Positions 21,304-34,333 of a stretch of 64,000 nucleotides of DNA are shown one piece after another (position 1 is the first letter of the stretch; the number at the start of each line of letters is the position of its first letter). Position numbers and translations under genes: made by a program. Source of the stretch: Ptychodera flava (lineage: Eukaryota; Hemichordata; Enteropneusta; Ptychoderidae); contig NC_091928.1 of assembly GCF_041260155.1 (NCBI RefSeq), positions 44,494,637 to 44,558,636 of the forward strand, written 5' to 3'. The notes beneath the pieces were generated by a model. It worked only from the letters and a program-made list of their open reading frames with translations, was not told the DNA's origin and ran no database searches.

Positions 21304-23560
21304 TTTAGCTCCCATAGCCATATGTATATATGGCAATGGAAGCTATTCTTATAGGCTAGGGAAATGTCTGTATGTCTGTATGTCTGTGTGTCTGTATGTC
21401 TGTATGTCTGTATGTCTGTCCGTCAACATCAAAAACTCCAAAACCGCTGCACATTTCATCTTGATATTTGGTGTGTAGATTGATGACGGGCTGTAGATGA
21501 GATTTTGTTCAAATGAAGTTGTCATTGCCAAAAATATGCAAATTAAGTGAAAAAATGTAAAAACAGTCAAAATTTAAAAAACTCAATAACCACTGAGCAG
21601 ATTACATGAAAAATTAGCATGTAAGTACTTTTGGCTGACATGAAATGATTGTGCACATCTTGGGTTAGTATCTTGGACTTGCTTTTTTCATGAGTTTTTT
21701 GGTAATTTTCTCCCATTTTTGTCAAAAAATCTTCTTCTCTGAAACCACAAGTCCGATTGATTTGAAACTTGGTATGGAAGTGCATAGGAGTGACCTTTCC
21801 AAATTTGGGCAAATCGTGGTGAAATTTGCATATTTTTAGTTTACACATCCATAGACTCCCATCTATAAGGCAGATCTCCATAGACGCCCATGTATAAGGC
21901 CACGAAAAATAAAAATTAGTTTCTCATCGTATTCATATTGCAAAAAGGATGCAGTGACACAATTTTTAGTCCCCACGGATGAAGTCCAGTGAGCTTATAG
22001 ATTGGGTCATGTCCGTCTGTTCGTCCATCCGTGAGTCCATCCGTTCATGCAGATATCTCGGATATTTTGACAAAATGTCATGTGACCTTGATGACCTTTG
22101 ATCTCAAATATACATATTTGTCCATAACTCAGTAACCACAAGTGCTACCACCCTTCATATATGGTATGATGGGACACCTTATGACGCCACATATTGTACC
22201 TCATTAATTATGCACATATCTAATTTTGAGCGAGCTAATAGAGCAAGAGGTCTGAATTTTGGTATATAGGGATAACTTAGCAAACAATTTTTTTGACAAA
22301 ATGTCACGTGACCTCGGTGACCTTTGACCTCAAATATACATATTTGTCCATAACTCAGTAACCACAAGTGCTACAGCCTTCATGTATGGTATGATGGGAC
22401 ACCTTATGACGTTACATATTGTACTTCATTTATTATCCGCATATCTAATTTTGAGTGAGCCAATAGAGCTAGAGGTCTGATTTTTGGTATATAGGGATAA
22501 CTTAGCAATACAATTTTTTTGACAAAATGTCACGTGACCTCGGTGACCTTTGACCTCAAATATACATATTTGTCCATAACTCAGTAACCACAAGTGCTAC
22601 AGCCTTCATGTATGGTATGATTGGACACCTTATGACACCACATACTGTACCTCAATAATTATGCACATATCTCATTCTGAGCAAGCCAATAGAGCTGGAT
22701 GTCTGATTTTTGGTATATAGGGATAACTATAGGAGAGAAATTTTTTGACCAAATGTCATGTGACCTCGATGACCTTTTACCTAAAATATATGTTTATGTC
22801 AATAAATAAGTAACCACAAGTGCTATGTCCTTTGTATTTAGTAGGATGGGAGACCTTATGACAACACACGCTTTACCTCATTCATTATGTACACATCTAA
22901 TTCTGGGCAAGCGAATAGAGCTAGAGATCTGATTTTTTGGCATATAGGGATTAATTAGGAATATAATTTTTTTTTTCAAAATGTCATGTGACCTTGATGA
23001 CCTTTGACCTTGATTATACATATATATGCATATCTCAGTAACCACAAGTTCTATACCCTCCAATTTTGATAGGATATTAGACCTAAAGATGTCACATCTT
23101 GTACCTCATTTATAATGCGCATATGTATTCTTGGCTGGCCAATACTGCTAGAGGTCTGATCTTTTTTCCCGATTTAGAACCATAACTTAGACATGCCTCA
23201 TGTGTTTCAAATTGGGAACAACGACATAGACCTATGTACCCATAGATCTCAACATATACACTCCAGTGATACTTCTTAATGACCACATTTTCCTGCCCAT
23301 CAAGACTAATACTCCTATTACAAGTGGGGACTATGTCATTGTAAATGACTTGTTGAGTTAATGGTTGTATCACAGTATTCGATATATCTAATTCTGTATT
23401 TTTTCCATTTTATATTCTGAAAAATACATTAAACATATTTCACTGTCTCCAGTACATTACATTTAAGTATTTTCACTTCATGCACTTTATCCCTTTCACA
23501 CATGTTCAAATATCTGACCAGAGAACAAACACTAAATAGTCCAGGATGGGAGCTACAGTG
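21304..23560. mobile_element. Composite hairpin element, copy 1 (outer AGCTCCCAT ends, inner AGTCCCCAC ends)
   Basis: The left end TTTTTAGCTCCCATAGCC forms an imperfect hairpin with GGCAATGGAAGCT, followed by (GTATGTCT)n at 21365-21420. An inner element starts at about 21968 with TTTTTAGTCCCCAC. It carries five tandem units of about 226 bp (TGACAAAATGTC anchors near 22070, 22293, 22520, 22749 and 22975) and ends at GTGGGGACT near 23330. The outer right end is GGATGGGAGCTAC near 23545-23557. The outer and inner inverted ends are about 11 and 9 bp. The same outer-inner arrangement occurs at 34440 and 56095, so the composite spread as a unit. Confidence 0.7.
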
Positions 23561-25415
23561 TCATTGACGCTATTTTTAAAAAACAATGAAGAAATTGCAA
23601 TCTACATTTTCATAATTAATTTATTTCATTTCACTTGTTTAACGGATTTCAGGGGAGTCACTTTCCTACCACTCATGCCTGTAATTTTACCAGAGTGATT
23701 TTCAGCTCACCAGCCATTTTCAAATCACATGCCATAAATACTCATGAGAACCAAATTCATGAACAGAACTTGGCTGGTCAAATGCAGAGAGCAGTAAACA
23801 GGTGGTGGTGTACTGGCAACACTGTCACTGAATGAATTCTGATAAAGTGTCAAAGAGAGACATAAAAATGTTACTGTGAACCTTGGCTGTGGTAAAATCT
23901 TGATTCAAAACCAAATTTATATTAGAGTATAGTAAATGTACATTTCAAATAGACCACTATGAACTTCACTTTGATTGCCATCAAAGTAGATTTCTGAAAG
24001 AATTGCACATCTTGTAATGTTACTGATATACTGTTGAAAAAAAAATCACACAACATTGATTCACAGGCCTTCTATGTATTCACATTGATGATATACACGT
24101 AAATACTTGCAATTCATTTGTCAGTATGGTTGACGTTGTGTGACATGTTATGGCATATAACCTTACCAAATGAGTTGTCTATCTCACTTATATGACGGTG
24201 TGATTGGCTTAAGGCAAATTATTGTTAGGTAGTTGTATCTTTGTCTACACTGTCTTGTGTTCCTGTGTGATTTATATAAAGAGTCCATGTGTCCATATAA
24301 TTGTCTGAAATCCAGGCGTCTGATTGGCCGAGTGGGTCTAGTGGTAGTATAATTTTAATTGGTCAAGTAACATGTGTGTCTGTGTGTTCCCTGTTTGTAT
24401 ATATTTTATTTAAAACCAGTCAAAGTAATCAGTTCTGATGGAAAAAAAAGCATCATGTGGTGCACCTGAAACTCCATACTCTAGAATGAAAATTAGTCAA
24501 ACTGCAGTTGTGTCAGTTTATTCCCACTCAACCATAAGTTGCATATTGTAGTCCAACAAGGAGTGACAAGTCTGGCCAACAAGATGACATGTAAGAGTGT
24601 CCAATTTATGTCCTAATTTTTTTAAAGGACATTTTGATTGAATTCAGGGGCTGTAGCACACATTCTGTCTATGGTGAACTCTGAATTCATTAAAATCTTG
24701 ATTATTATGCATTAATTTATGTGCTTGCATAGAAACAGATTGACATATATATTTTCAAATGAAGATTTTGGTCAATTACATTTTGACATGTCTCACTGGT
24801 TGCATTTAGGTCCCAGTTGCCATATGCTCAATGTGGCAAAGGGGGCTATAGTGGTGATAGAGCTGTAAAAGTCACATGGTCATAAAAAGGGTCAGCTAAG
24901 CAAGGTCAAGGACCTTATACAAAGACACACATAGACATATGAGAAAGAAAAACTACACCATTGTTATATGATTTCATGTTTGTCCCCTGAACCTAATAGT
25001 CATCAAGTGGCTGGCATTTTCCATATCCCTCAGTAGAAATGTCACAGTCTCTAAAAACTGTCTATTTTCTGATTGCTTGTTATCTTAACTTATGATGATT
25101 ACCTTATTATTAGGGATTTTACATGAAATTGATAGACAGCTACAATAATGATAAATTGTATATCAAAAGAAAGCTCTCTTCAAGACCAATTGATTGCATT
25201 TTGTATGATGAAAATCGGTTCAGTATATGCAGAAATATGTCCTGTTGAATTTGAAAAAAAACTTCTTCCTATTTAGAAATTATGCCATGGTAGACACCTG
25301 TAGTTATCATAACAACCAGGTGACCCCATTTTGAACATTGTTTGAGGAAACTAGAATTGCAATTTCTTGTGCGTTTTGCAATAACTCAAGCATTTCTTAT
25401 TGAAAATTGATGAAA
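23561..25415. other. Intronic sequence with old repeat fragments
   Basis: The right copy of the direct repeat flanking composite copy 1 lies at about 23828-23935. A degenerate hairpin-element start (TTTAGGTCCCAGTTGCCATATG... GGCAAAGGGGGCTATAG) lies at about 24806-24854. No gene seen. Confidence 0.45.
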
Positions 25416-25416
25416 T

Positions 25417-25790
25417 TTTTTGTGGATATTTCTGATGAAATGTTCAATGGTTTTTAATTTTTATAAATGAAAAAGGTTATTTAGAATACTATTTATTTTT
25501 TGTGGATATTTCTGATGAAATGTTCAATGGTTTTTAATTTTTATAAATGAAAAAGGTTATTTAGAATACTGTTTACAAGGTAAACAAATAAACAATACCT
25601 GTAAAAAATCAAATGATACCTGTGACATTGATCGCTGTATGCATTATGTATTGTGAACATCAACAGAAATATGATAAACATATTCCATCATATTTACTTT
25701 GCATATATGAAAAAAATTATTTAGATTTATGTTTACAAGGTAAACAAATAAACAACAATACCTGTAAACAATCAATTGATATCTGTGACA
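25417..25790. repeat. 80-bp tandem duplication and a nearby direct repeat
   Basis: TGTGGATATTTCTGATGAAA starts two near-identical 80-bp copies (25421 and 25501). Further on, TTTACAAGGTAAACAAATAAACAA with the following CCTGTAAA.AATCAA segment occurs at about 25572-25625 and again at about 25731-25785. Confidence 0.85.
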
Positions 25791-26660
25791 TTTTAGAACT
25801 TGATTTAAATTTAACAAAATATTTTTTTAGATTTTTTTTTTAATTTGAACTTCGAAATTTTTTTAAATTTTTTTTGTGTGATTAAACAATTACAAAGAAC
25901 TTTTCCAAAAAGTCAAAAAATCGTGAACGTCGGAACTCAGCTTAGACCTCCTGACACAGAACATGCGGCGAAGCGCCGATTACTTGTATGTGATTCCTGG
26001 GAGTGCCCGGATGTAAGTTTGGGTGAAACCATACTCGCTAAAAAGGGCCTTAAGCATCATTTTTCGCATCGTCAGACTCGTAATTATTGCAGAATTACAA
26101 TTAATATTTATCATAAAATTAATTTTGGGGCTGAACGTTTAAGGAAATCAAGATTTTCTTTCAAAAAAACACAAAAGAAACACAAAGTTTGATCACAGAT
26201 TGAGTTTTTCTCGGCCGATTTTAACGTTCGCCCCCTCAAAATGAAGCCTATGATCTCTACTTTCGTACCAACCCTAAAAAATAGTGATGCGATCAGAATA
26301 AGTCATGCGGAGAACCTATCAAAGAGGTATATGTTCGATCTCCTTCGCGGGACATTTGAGGTCACAGCACAACGCTCATAATGGACGCCAAAATCGCTGG
26401 TATGCGTGAGTTTGTAGTCGTGCTGCTTTGCCATTTATCGTAGTACAAAAGTGAAAATTTCCCAAAATGAAGTTAAAATAATAATCTTCAACACTACAGT
26501 ATCATTTTCTCTGATTATTTGGTCTATTAAAGAATTAACACGAAAGTTCGGACGAGACCTGCATCGCACGCGTACGTTCAACACAAATGTCACGTGACCT
26601 AAAATCCCTATTATTATCAGGTGGCAAATAAGCTCGTACCCTACTTGATGTGAAAATGTG
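25791..26660. other. Unassigned intronic sequence
   Basis: An open frame of 115 codons (25845-26192, +) has no domain that I recognise and no supporting splice sites. I see no gene. Confidence 0.3.
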
Positions 26661-26662
26661 AT

Positions 26663-27600
26663 TTTTAGCTCACATTTGGTATAATACCAATGTGAGCTTA
26701 TAGCATAAGTCGGCATCTGTATGTCTGTATGTCTGTATGTATGTATGTATGTATGTCCGTCCACTGCAAAAACTTGAGAACCGCTGCACATTTCAGCTTG
26801 GTATTTGGTTTGTAGATGTATCCAGGGCTGTAGATGGAATTTTGTTCAAATGAAGTTGACACTGCCAAAATTATGCAAATGAGCTTAAAAAGTGTGAAAA
26901 TGGTCAAAAGTTAGTAACTCAAGAACCGCTGTTTGGATTGCTTTCAAAATTGGTATGCAAGTACCTTAGGTGGACCTCATACAGTATTATGTATTTTGTG
27001 AAGATATCTTGAATTTTTTATTTTTCCTGAATTTTTTTGTGATTTTCCTCATTTTTGGTTAAAATTCCTCTTCTCTGAAACCGCTTGCCCAATTGTTTTC
27101 AAACTTGGGTTGGATGTTTGCAAGGGTGTCACCTTTGTAATCTGTGGAAATTATGACAAAATTAGCAAAATTACCTTTTTGGGGCAATTTTTGTCATTTT
27201 TGGTCAAGAAAACTTGTTCTCAAAAACTTCTTGTTTGATAGCTTTGCAATTTGTTGTAAAAGTCTCTAGGGGTGTTATGAGATAAATATTTTGCTCAAAG
27301 TGTTGAGAAACCCCCAAATTTGTATTTTTTAGGCAATTTTCTCAGGCTGTAACCTTAAATGACCTATACTAACCAAGAGTATGATTTGAGACAATAATGA
27401 AGTCTGAGAACATAATGCTGTCATATTTGATATCAATTTGTAGTTAACTTTAATCCAGAAAACAAATCTGAGGTTAATTTTTTTGTTGCAGACCAATTTT
27501 TGCAAATTTCCCATGTAAGGCTCAAAAGAACTGATCAGATATTTACATCCAGCATAGTTCCAGATGTGTGATAACCTCCTGCTGTGCAAGGCATTTCTTT
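26663..27600. mobile_element. Hairpin-started element with GTAT/GTCT microsatellite
   Basis: The start ATTTTTAGCTCACATTTGGTA pairs almost perfectly with TACCAATGTGAGCT. A (GTATGTCT)n/(GTAT)n tract follows at 26715-26756. After it come AACCGCTGCACATTTCA, ATGCAAATGAG and TCATTTTTGGT...CTCTTCTCTGAAACCGCTTG, in the same order as in the composite elements. The right end is unclear. Confidence 0.6.
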
Positions 27601-27939
27601 ATCTCTGACACTGCTTGTGCAATGATTTTGTGAAATTTGGATTGGTACACAGTGTTGGGACTACATCAAAAGTTCAATGGTGGATAAAAAAAACCTTTTG
27701 GACCCAGAAAAGTTTCCATCTGATAAATCATTTTAAGGTGGGAGATGCGCATGCGCTAGGTAGCGGCAACTACCTTGTGCAACTCGTCCGCAAGTTTCGT
27801 CTTTTTTGCCACCAAAACTTCTTCTTGGTTGAGTAGACTTTGTTGCAGTTGTCTGTGTTTGCAACAAAGAGGTTCTACTCGCTGTTTCATCCTCTTCTAT
27901 GCCTTTTTGGGTGTACAAGAGTGGTTATTGGTTTCCAAC

Positions 27940-29213
27940 ATGGGAAGGAAGTCTAGTGGAAGACGACAAGCAGCACCAAAGTCAAAAACACCACGAACTC
28001 AGAAGACAAGTCCTAATCAACAAGTTGCGCAGTCACAGAAACAAGCAATGGTAACCACGGAATCGCCACAAAATACAGACAGTATCCTGAAAAGCGACGA
28101 TTGCAAGGTACAATTTAGCATTTTCAACCAAAAACTTCAGGGTCTAAAAGAGATGGACGTTATCCACGCATGTAAACAGGTGGTCGGTAAAAATGGAATT
28201 ATCGGCGTACAGTACATTCCAAGAACAAAAAAGTGGACAATTTATGCAAAGAATGAGAATTGCAGAGACAAGCTATTGACATACGGCATTGATATCGGTG
28301 GAATGCATGTTGTGTTGAACATGTGTAGCACTCAGCAAAATTCAAAAATTAGAATATCTATTCACGATGTGCCACTTCATGTGTCAAACTCAACAGTAGC
28401 CGCATTTCTCAGCAAGTACTGTGAGCAAGCTGATCCTGTTGTCCGTTGTACCGTCACTGACCCTTTGGATGGGACAAAGTATTACAACGGCAATAGGTTT
28501 TGCTATGTGACATCCGTCAAGATACCGATACCAAATTTTGTGCAATTAGAGAGAGACGAAGACGGTATGAAGATTTCCGACTCTATCAGAATTTTCTACA
28601 CTGGCCAACCAATCAATGTCGTTTTTGTCAAAGCGAAGACCACGATTCAAGGGCTTGCCCAAACCGTCCACCACCGACATGTTACAACTGCAAGCAAATT
28701 GGAATAGAAGTAGTGACTGTTCGAAAGGAAAGAGATATGTTACAGCTGAAAAGACTTGGTCATATTGCTGCGACATGTCCAAAACTTCCAACCACTGGCA
28801 CAAGAGCAGTTGATGAATTTGTCGACAATTACTCTAGACGAGTGCGAGAGGCAGAGAAAGTGATTGATATGGCCATTGAAGATATCACACAGTCAACTCG
28901 ACAACTAACAACAACAGCTACAGTACATCCAAGCCCTAAAACAGCAGTATCAAGAGAGAAGGAAGTCAACAAAGATCAACTGATATCGCCATCTGAAGAG
29001 AGCATTCTAGCAACACCAAACAGTAGAAGTCAAAAGAGACATGGTATCGCTCGCTTCTTCTCGAGACTTGGGTCAAAGAAGAAGAATAGATCTCCGCCAA
29101 CACCAGTTGAAAACTTACAGAAGAAGAGAAAGAGTTTGCAAGAACACCATCAACGGTCAGTAACTCTCCTGATAAGTCAGGCTTGCTCGATAGTTCAAGG
29201 GACAGTCACGTGA
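27940..29213 (+). pseudogene. LINE ORF1 protein with CCHC zinc knuckles, frameshifted
   Basis: From ATG 27940 the frame encodes a basic N-terminus and an RRM-like nucleic-acid-binding region (KIRISIHDVPLHV at roughly residues 130-142) for about 240 codons. The frame then shifts near 28600. The next frame holds the CCHC knuckle CRFCQSEDHDSRAC (about 28617-28658). A second knuckle starts at CYNCKQIG (about 28680) and a third ends in GHIAATC (about 28758-28778). Both are spread over different frames by single-base losses. A Lys/Arg-rich tail ends at TGA near 29213. CCHC-bearing ORF1 proteins bind the LINE RNA and are typical of Tx1-clade LINEs. This copy cannot make an intact protein. Confidence 0.8.
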
Positions 29214-29280
29214 GGGCAATGTCGATTTAAGTATCTGGAAAACATAGTATTACTTTTGTAATTTTTTAACATTGGAAATT

Positions 29281-32200
29281 ATGTCATGTAAAATAGTTAC
29301 ACTTAATGTAAGAGGTTTACGTGAAAAAACAAAGCGAAATGTTATCTTTAATTGGTGTCGGAAAAAGGGATTTCATATAATTTGTTTACAAGAAACATAC
29401 AGTAAAGCAGGAGATGAGAAAATATGAAGTAGAGAATGGGGTGGTCGGGTTTTATACAGTCACGGCACGATTCACAGTTGTGGAGTTACAATAATGCTCG
29501 CAAATAGTATTCAAGCTACAGTAAGTGAGATCCATAAAGATAAGAATGGTCGTTTTATTATGACAAAAATTGGCCTAGAAGGTTCTTCGTTCTATCTTCT
29601 CAATATCTATGCACCAAATCGCACATAGCAAAATGTAATTTCTTTAAGATTATGTACAACAATGTAAAGCTTGCAATGTTTGACGATGACAATATTGTGA
29701 TCTGTGGCGATTTTAATGTATCTCTCAATCCTAAAGTAGACAAGTTTTCCAGTAGCGAAAGAAGTGATGGCTTAGATGATGTCAGCGCAAGAATATCTTT
29801 AAGAATCTTATTGGTTCATGTAATTTATTTGATGTTTGGCGTAAGTTACACCCTAACAGTAAGCAATACACATGGAGGAGAAAGAATCCTCTAACACAGA
29901 GTCGTCTTGATTACTTCCTAGTGTCCAGTGAAATACAAAAGAACACCTCATCATGTGAAATAATATCTGCAAGTTGTACTGATCATATGGCAGTTGAACT
30001 TTCTTTTGTGTACAGTAAGCAGGAAAAAGGCCCAAATTACTGGAAATTTAATAATAGTCTTTTGGAAGACAATATTTATTTGAACAAGTTAGTCCTTTTT
30101 ATTGATAAATGTGAAGACAATTATAAACACGTTGTGTGCAAACAAACAAAATGGGAGTTATTTAAGAAATCTTTGAAACACTTCACTGTAACTTATAGTT
30201 GTCACAAGAGTCGATGTCAACGTAGTAGAAAACAAGATCTTGTGCAATTGTTAAAACAAAAAGAAAAAGTACTTTGTTATGACCCAACAGAAGAAAGTTA
30301 CTGTTCATATCAAGAAATCTCTGCAGAATTGGAGAAAATTGTACGGAATGAAGCAGAGGGTAGTCAAATCAGATCAAGAGCACGTTGGGTGGAAAAAGGA
30401 GAAAAGAGCACAAAATACTTTTTAGGGTTAGAGAAAAGGAATAATGTAAAGAAAAATATTGTAAAACTCAGAGCCGGGGACGGATCACTGTTGTCAGATC
30501 TGGACTCCATCTTAAATGAAGAGGTCAATTTTTACAGCAACTTGTACAGGGAAATTCCACAAACTATTTCTTTTGAAGATTTTACACGTAATGTTCAACT
30601 ACCTGAATTGAGTTTATCACAAAGGCAAGTTTGCGAAGGTATTGTGTCTAATGAAGAATGTTACCATGTATTACACGAGATGAAAAAGAACAAGTCGCCA
30701 GGTTATGATGGTTTTACCATCGAATTTTACTGTAAATGTTGGCCATTACTAGGCAATTTGATGGTTGATTCATTTAATGAAGCTTTTGAGAATGGTAGTT
30801 TGTCAATAACACAGCAAAGAGGTATTCTTTCATTGTTACACAAGAAAAATGAATTGGAGTGTTTAAAGAATTGGCGCCCAGTTTCCTTATTGTGTGTTGA
30901 TTATAAAATTCTTACGCACGTTTTATCAAATAGAGTGTCAAAAGTCATTTCAAACATTGTAAACACAGATCAAGTAGGATATATTAAAGGGCGTTTTGTT
31001 GGTGAAGTTGTTAGGCTGATCGAAGACATGTATCATTACACTTCAAGGTACAATATTCCTGGAGCAGTCCTGTACGTTGATTTCGAGAAGGCTTTTGATT
31101 GTATTAATTGGAACTTTATGCACAAAACATTAGAGAGTTTTGGTTTCGGTCCCGACTTTAGAAGATGGGTGAAAGTAATTTACTCCAATGTTCAAAGTTG
31201 TATCATAAATAATGGGTGGTTATCGAATTTCTTTTCACTTTTTCGAGGAGTCCGTCAGGGGTGCCCTTTGAGCGCTGTGATTTTTATTATATGTGTTGAA
31301 GTTTTGGCATGCAAAGTGCGTCAATGTGATGACATAAAGGGTATACCACTACCATGTAAAAATTGTGGCAGGAGTGTTGCAAAAATAGCCCAATTAGCTG
31401 ATGACACTACCATATTTATAAAAGACGAAAATTCGATTGTAAAAGCGTTGGAAATTATGGATGACTTCGAGAAAACGTCTGGTTTGAAAGTAAATAAAGA
31501 AAAACAGAGGGTGTATGGTTGGGTAAAGAAAGAAACAAAAGAAAATGTGTGAAATCGGTTACTGGTCTGAAGTGGACTGACCAGCCGATTAAAACTTTAG
31601 GAGTTTGGTTTGGATATGACCGACAAAAATGCGAGCATTTGAATTGGGATTCAAAGCTTGAAAAATTCGAGAATATTTTGAAGTCTTGGGGAATGAGGGA
31701 TTTAACTATTTATGGTAAAGTGCTTATAGTTAACGCACTTGGGATTTCTCAGTTAACTTATGTAGCATCAATGATAGCAGTTCCTGGGTATGTAATTCAA
31801 AAAGTTGATCCGATTAATTTACGATTTCATTACAAAGGTATTGGTAAAATAAAAGAAATGTACTCGCTGGGCCACTATGTGATGGTGGATGCAACATGCC
31901 TAATTTTGTTTAAAGGTAAAAGCACTGAAATTTATGTGGATTTCACGTTTAATAAGTGAAAGTGATGCATGCTGGAAAAACTACCCTTGCTATTTATTGG
32001 AACCCTTATCAGATTTTTCGATGTTAAGAGATTTTTGTCTAGAGATATAATTTCATCAGAAGCTTTGCAATCGAGGTTACCTTTATTTTATCAGCATGTA
32101 TTAGAATCGTGGAACTCTATTCCACAACATGAAGAGCTGGTTGACAGTGATGCAAAGGTAATTTTGTGGAATTCTAAGTTTAAACTTTTTGTAAGATTGA

Positions 32201-32782
32201 GACGTAAGGTAGAATATATTGTAACTGACAAAAGAAGGTAGAACTACAGAAACTGAAAACTAAGGATTTGTACAAACTTTTGCTATGTCAATTTTCGCAA
32301 CCAGCCAGTATAATGAATTGGCGAAGAGAGTTCAAGCAGGTGGCTAATTGGCAAGATATCTGGATACTTGCTAACAAACTTACGTCTGAAAATAAAGTGC
32401 GTGCATTTCATTGGAAATTTTGCACAACAAATGCATTAATAATGTAAAATTGCACCTTTGGAAACTAAGGGAAAACTCTCTTTGTAAGTTTTGTAATTTG
32501 CATGATACAACTCAACATCGTTATTTTGAATGTATTATTGCTAGAGAAGTATGGAAAACGATAGAAAAAGAAGTGTTTCAGAACTTATATAATATATGGA
32601 TACATTTATCATGGCAAAATATAGTGTGTGGAGTAGATGTTAATAGAAACTTGAATAGCCAACTCAACTTAATTGTGTTAATAGCAAAATGGACAATACA
32701 CAAATTTCATTGTACAGAAACAAACAAGTCACATCTGAGACAATTATTGCAATGTGAATTACAACGAAGGAATTTGTTGTAA
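29281..32782 (+). pseudogene. LINE ORF2: endonuclease and reverse transcriptase, multiply broken
   Basis: ORF2 opens at ATG 29281 with the AP-endonuclease blocks LNVRGL, CLQETYS, NIYAPN, CGDFNVSLN, SRLDYFLVS and CTDHMAVEL in order. Reverse transcriptase follows with NWRPVSLLCVDYKIL, QVGYIKGR, LYVDFEKAFDCINW, RQGCPLSAVIF and the catalytic LADDTTIF box near 31395. A C-terminal Cys/His motif (CKFCNLHDTTQHRYFEC, about 32483-32533) follows. Stops at 29425-29427 and 29626-29628 and frameshifts near 29640-29920, 31550, 31960 and 32400 disable it. Motif style (NWRP.SLL, GYIKGR, QGCPLS) places it in the L1/Tx1 group. The protein would nick target DNA and copy its own RNA. Confidence 0.9.
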
Positions 32783-32928
32783 CTTCATCTTTTTTTCTGT
32801 TATAGTTTAAGTGCGTAGCCACCAGGTTTGAGAAACTGTCGTACATACATTCTGTGATGTAAACTTTTTTTCTTTCCACTGGAATAAATAAAGAAGGAAC
32901 TTTAAAGAAAAATAAATCATTTTAAGGT

Positions 32929-34059
32929 AAAATTGTCAGGAATATTTATATATTGAAGCAAGCGGATCAAAGTTTTGTTGCAACTTGTGTGTGACCTCCT
33001 CTAAATTGACCCATACATCACTCGCTCTGAATTCACTCGACTTAGAAAGAACACGGAGCATATTTCAATATAAGTAGGTTAATTTTCTAGAGGGGTGAGG
33101 GGGTCGGGAGGAAAACTAAGGAAATAAAGTTTTTGATCCTACATTGAACTTTTGATATTGTCCCTAAGTTATTGAACTCATGACAAAAGTGGCAACATTA
33201 TATTTTTGGAGTAATGTTTATCATTTTTGGTCAAACCAAATATTATGTCTTGAATAAATGTCTTCTTGAAAATATGACAAAATTACATCCACTATATTTT
33301 TTAAACATTTTTCACTTTTGATCAAAAAACTTAATTCAAGGTTTTCAAACATGTCTATACTAAAATTCAGAATTAAGAGCTGGAAATGTCACTGCAATGG
33401 ATTTTGGCACTGATATGGGCATTTACATGTTTATATGCTAGGATTAACTACAAACTTTGTCCAAAAATAAAAACAGATTGTAATTAATTGACATTTTGGG
33501 TCAAGAATTTATTTCTCTATAATTTCTGGTTGAAACTTTGACATTTGATTTTAGAGTCTTATATGGTAGCTATCCTGTCTTTGTAACGTACTAATAATAT
33601 GTAGGAAATACTAATGTACAGTATTTGGGGCAATTTTTTGTCATTTTGGTCAAATTTTTTCTTTACAAAATATATTGATCTAATTAATTTGACTTTTAGT
33701 TTTGGGGTTCCTTTGGGTATTCTCATTATACGGAGTAAAAATTAATGTGAAAATATCCAACATGTATTTGTGGGGTGAACTTATCTAATTTTTGGTAATT
33801 TGTACATGTACAATATGCTGTCATCAGCTGGAACAGGTCAGGTGACACCAAGCAAAATTTAGCATAACTTAGGATTACTTTAATACAGGTATATCTTTTA
33901 AAGTACTGATGAAATTTGTCACATAATAGTACCTGGATTTTGTATCTACAAGTTGTTGTCTGATGTATAATAGTATTAAAACCCATTTTGCTAAAAAATG
34001 TGAGCGTCTCCGTCTCATTGACAGTTTTTTTGTTTATAATCAGCATCCTTCTTTTGCAG
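32929..34059. repeat. End of intron 1: degenerate copies of the shared hairpin-element core
   Basis: Phrases of the type CATTTTTGGTCAAA and GGGGCAATTTTTTGTCATTTTGGTCAAA recur at about 33210, 33310, 33500 and 33630. They are old members of the core repeated elsewhere. The last 20 bases (CATCCTTCTTTTGCAG) are a good 3' splice site. Confidence 0.5.
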
Positions 34060-34211
34060 AAAAAATGATGTCACAAACCTATGGAAATTTACTGTTGAAA
34101 TATTTTTACCCTACAGATTCATACATCTACAGAAATGCAGAACGATTGAGAAATGGAATGAAAGCACCTGTAGACCACCTAACTCAGGACTACATTTTTA
34201 AACTAGTGCAG
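34060..34211 (+). CDS. Exon 2 of the C1-domain gene
   Basis: The exon lies between a strong acceptor (CTTCTTTTGCAG) and donor (GTGCAG|GTACTG). Its 152 bases enter in phase 1 and leave in phase 0. It encodes a helical-looking segment containing KMMSQTYGNLLLKYFYPTD and ends in YIFKLVQ. Composition is unlike the surrounding AT-rich repeats, and the phases fit exons 1 and 3. I do not recognise the domain. It could be part of a helical bundle of the kind seen in GTPase-regulator N-terminal modules, but that is speculation. Confidence 0.65.
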
Positions 34212-34333
34212 GTACTGTAGAGTGCACGTACACTTAGACATTCATTTAGAGCACAACTGTTGAGAGTTAAGTCGTGCTATAGGTATGGTATTGCGTATAT
34301 GAAATTTTTCATAGCTGTCAGGGGGGTCAACTG

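Larger units (their letters stand above)
27723..32928 (+). mobile_element. Tx1/L1-like LINE, about 5.2 kb, with 17-bp target-site duplication
   Basis: ATAAATCATTTTAAGGT occurs at 27723-27739 and again at 32912-32928, exactly bracketing an element of 27740-32911. The element has a GC-richer 5' UTR, ORF1 from 27940, ORF2 from 29281 and a 3' end with AATAAATAAAG and A-rich tail. Order, domain content and target duplication are those of a target-primed non-LTR retrotransposon. Because both flanks are intact it looks full-length, but both ORFs are broken. Confidence 0.9.

Noticed and set aside
21567..21881. Recurrent minus-strand peptide with FREEDFLTK, also near 34803, 42916 and 43819
   Set aside because: The same DNA core repeat translated in the same frame. 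Similarity is explained by the repeat and there is no start, splice or domain evidence for a protein.
22496..22505. TAGGGATAAC, the first ten bases of the I-SceI homing endonuclease site, repeated in every 226-bp unit
   Set aside because: The second half of the site is absent and the match is part of a repeat consensus. Coincidence.
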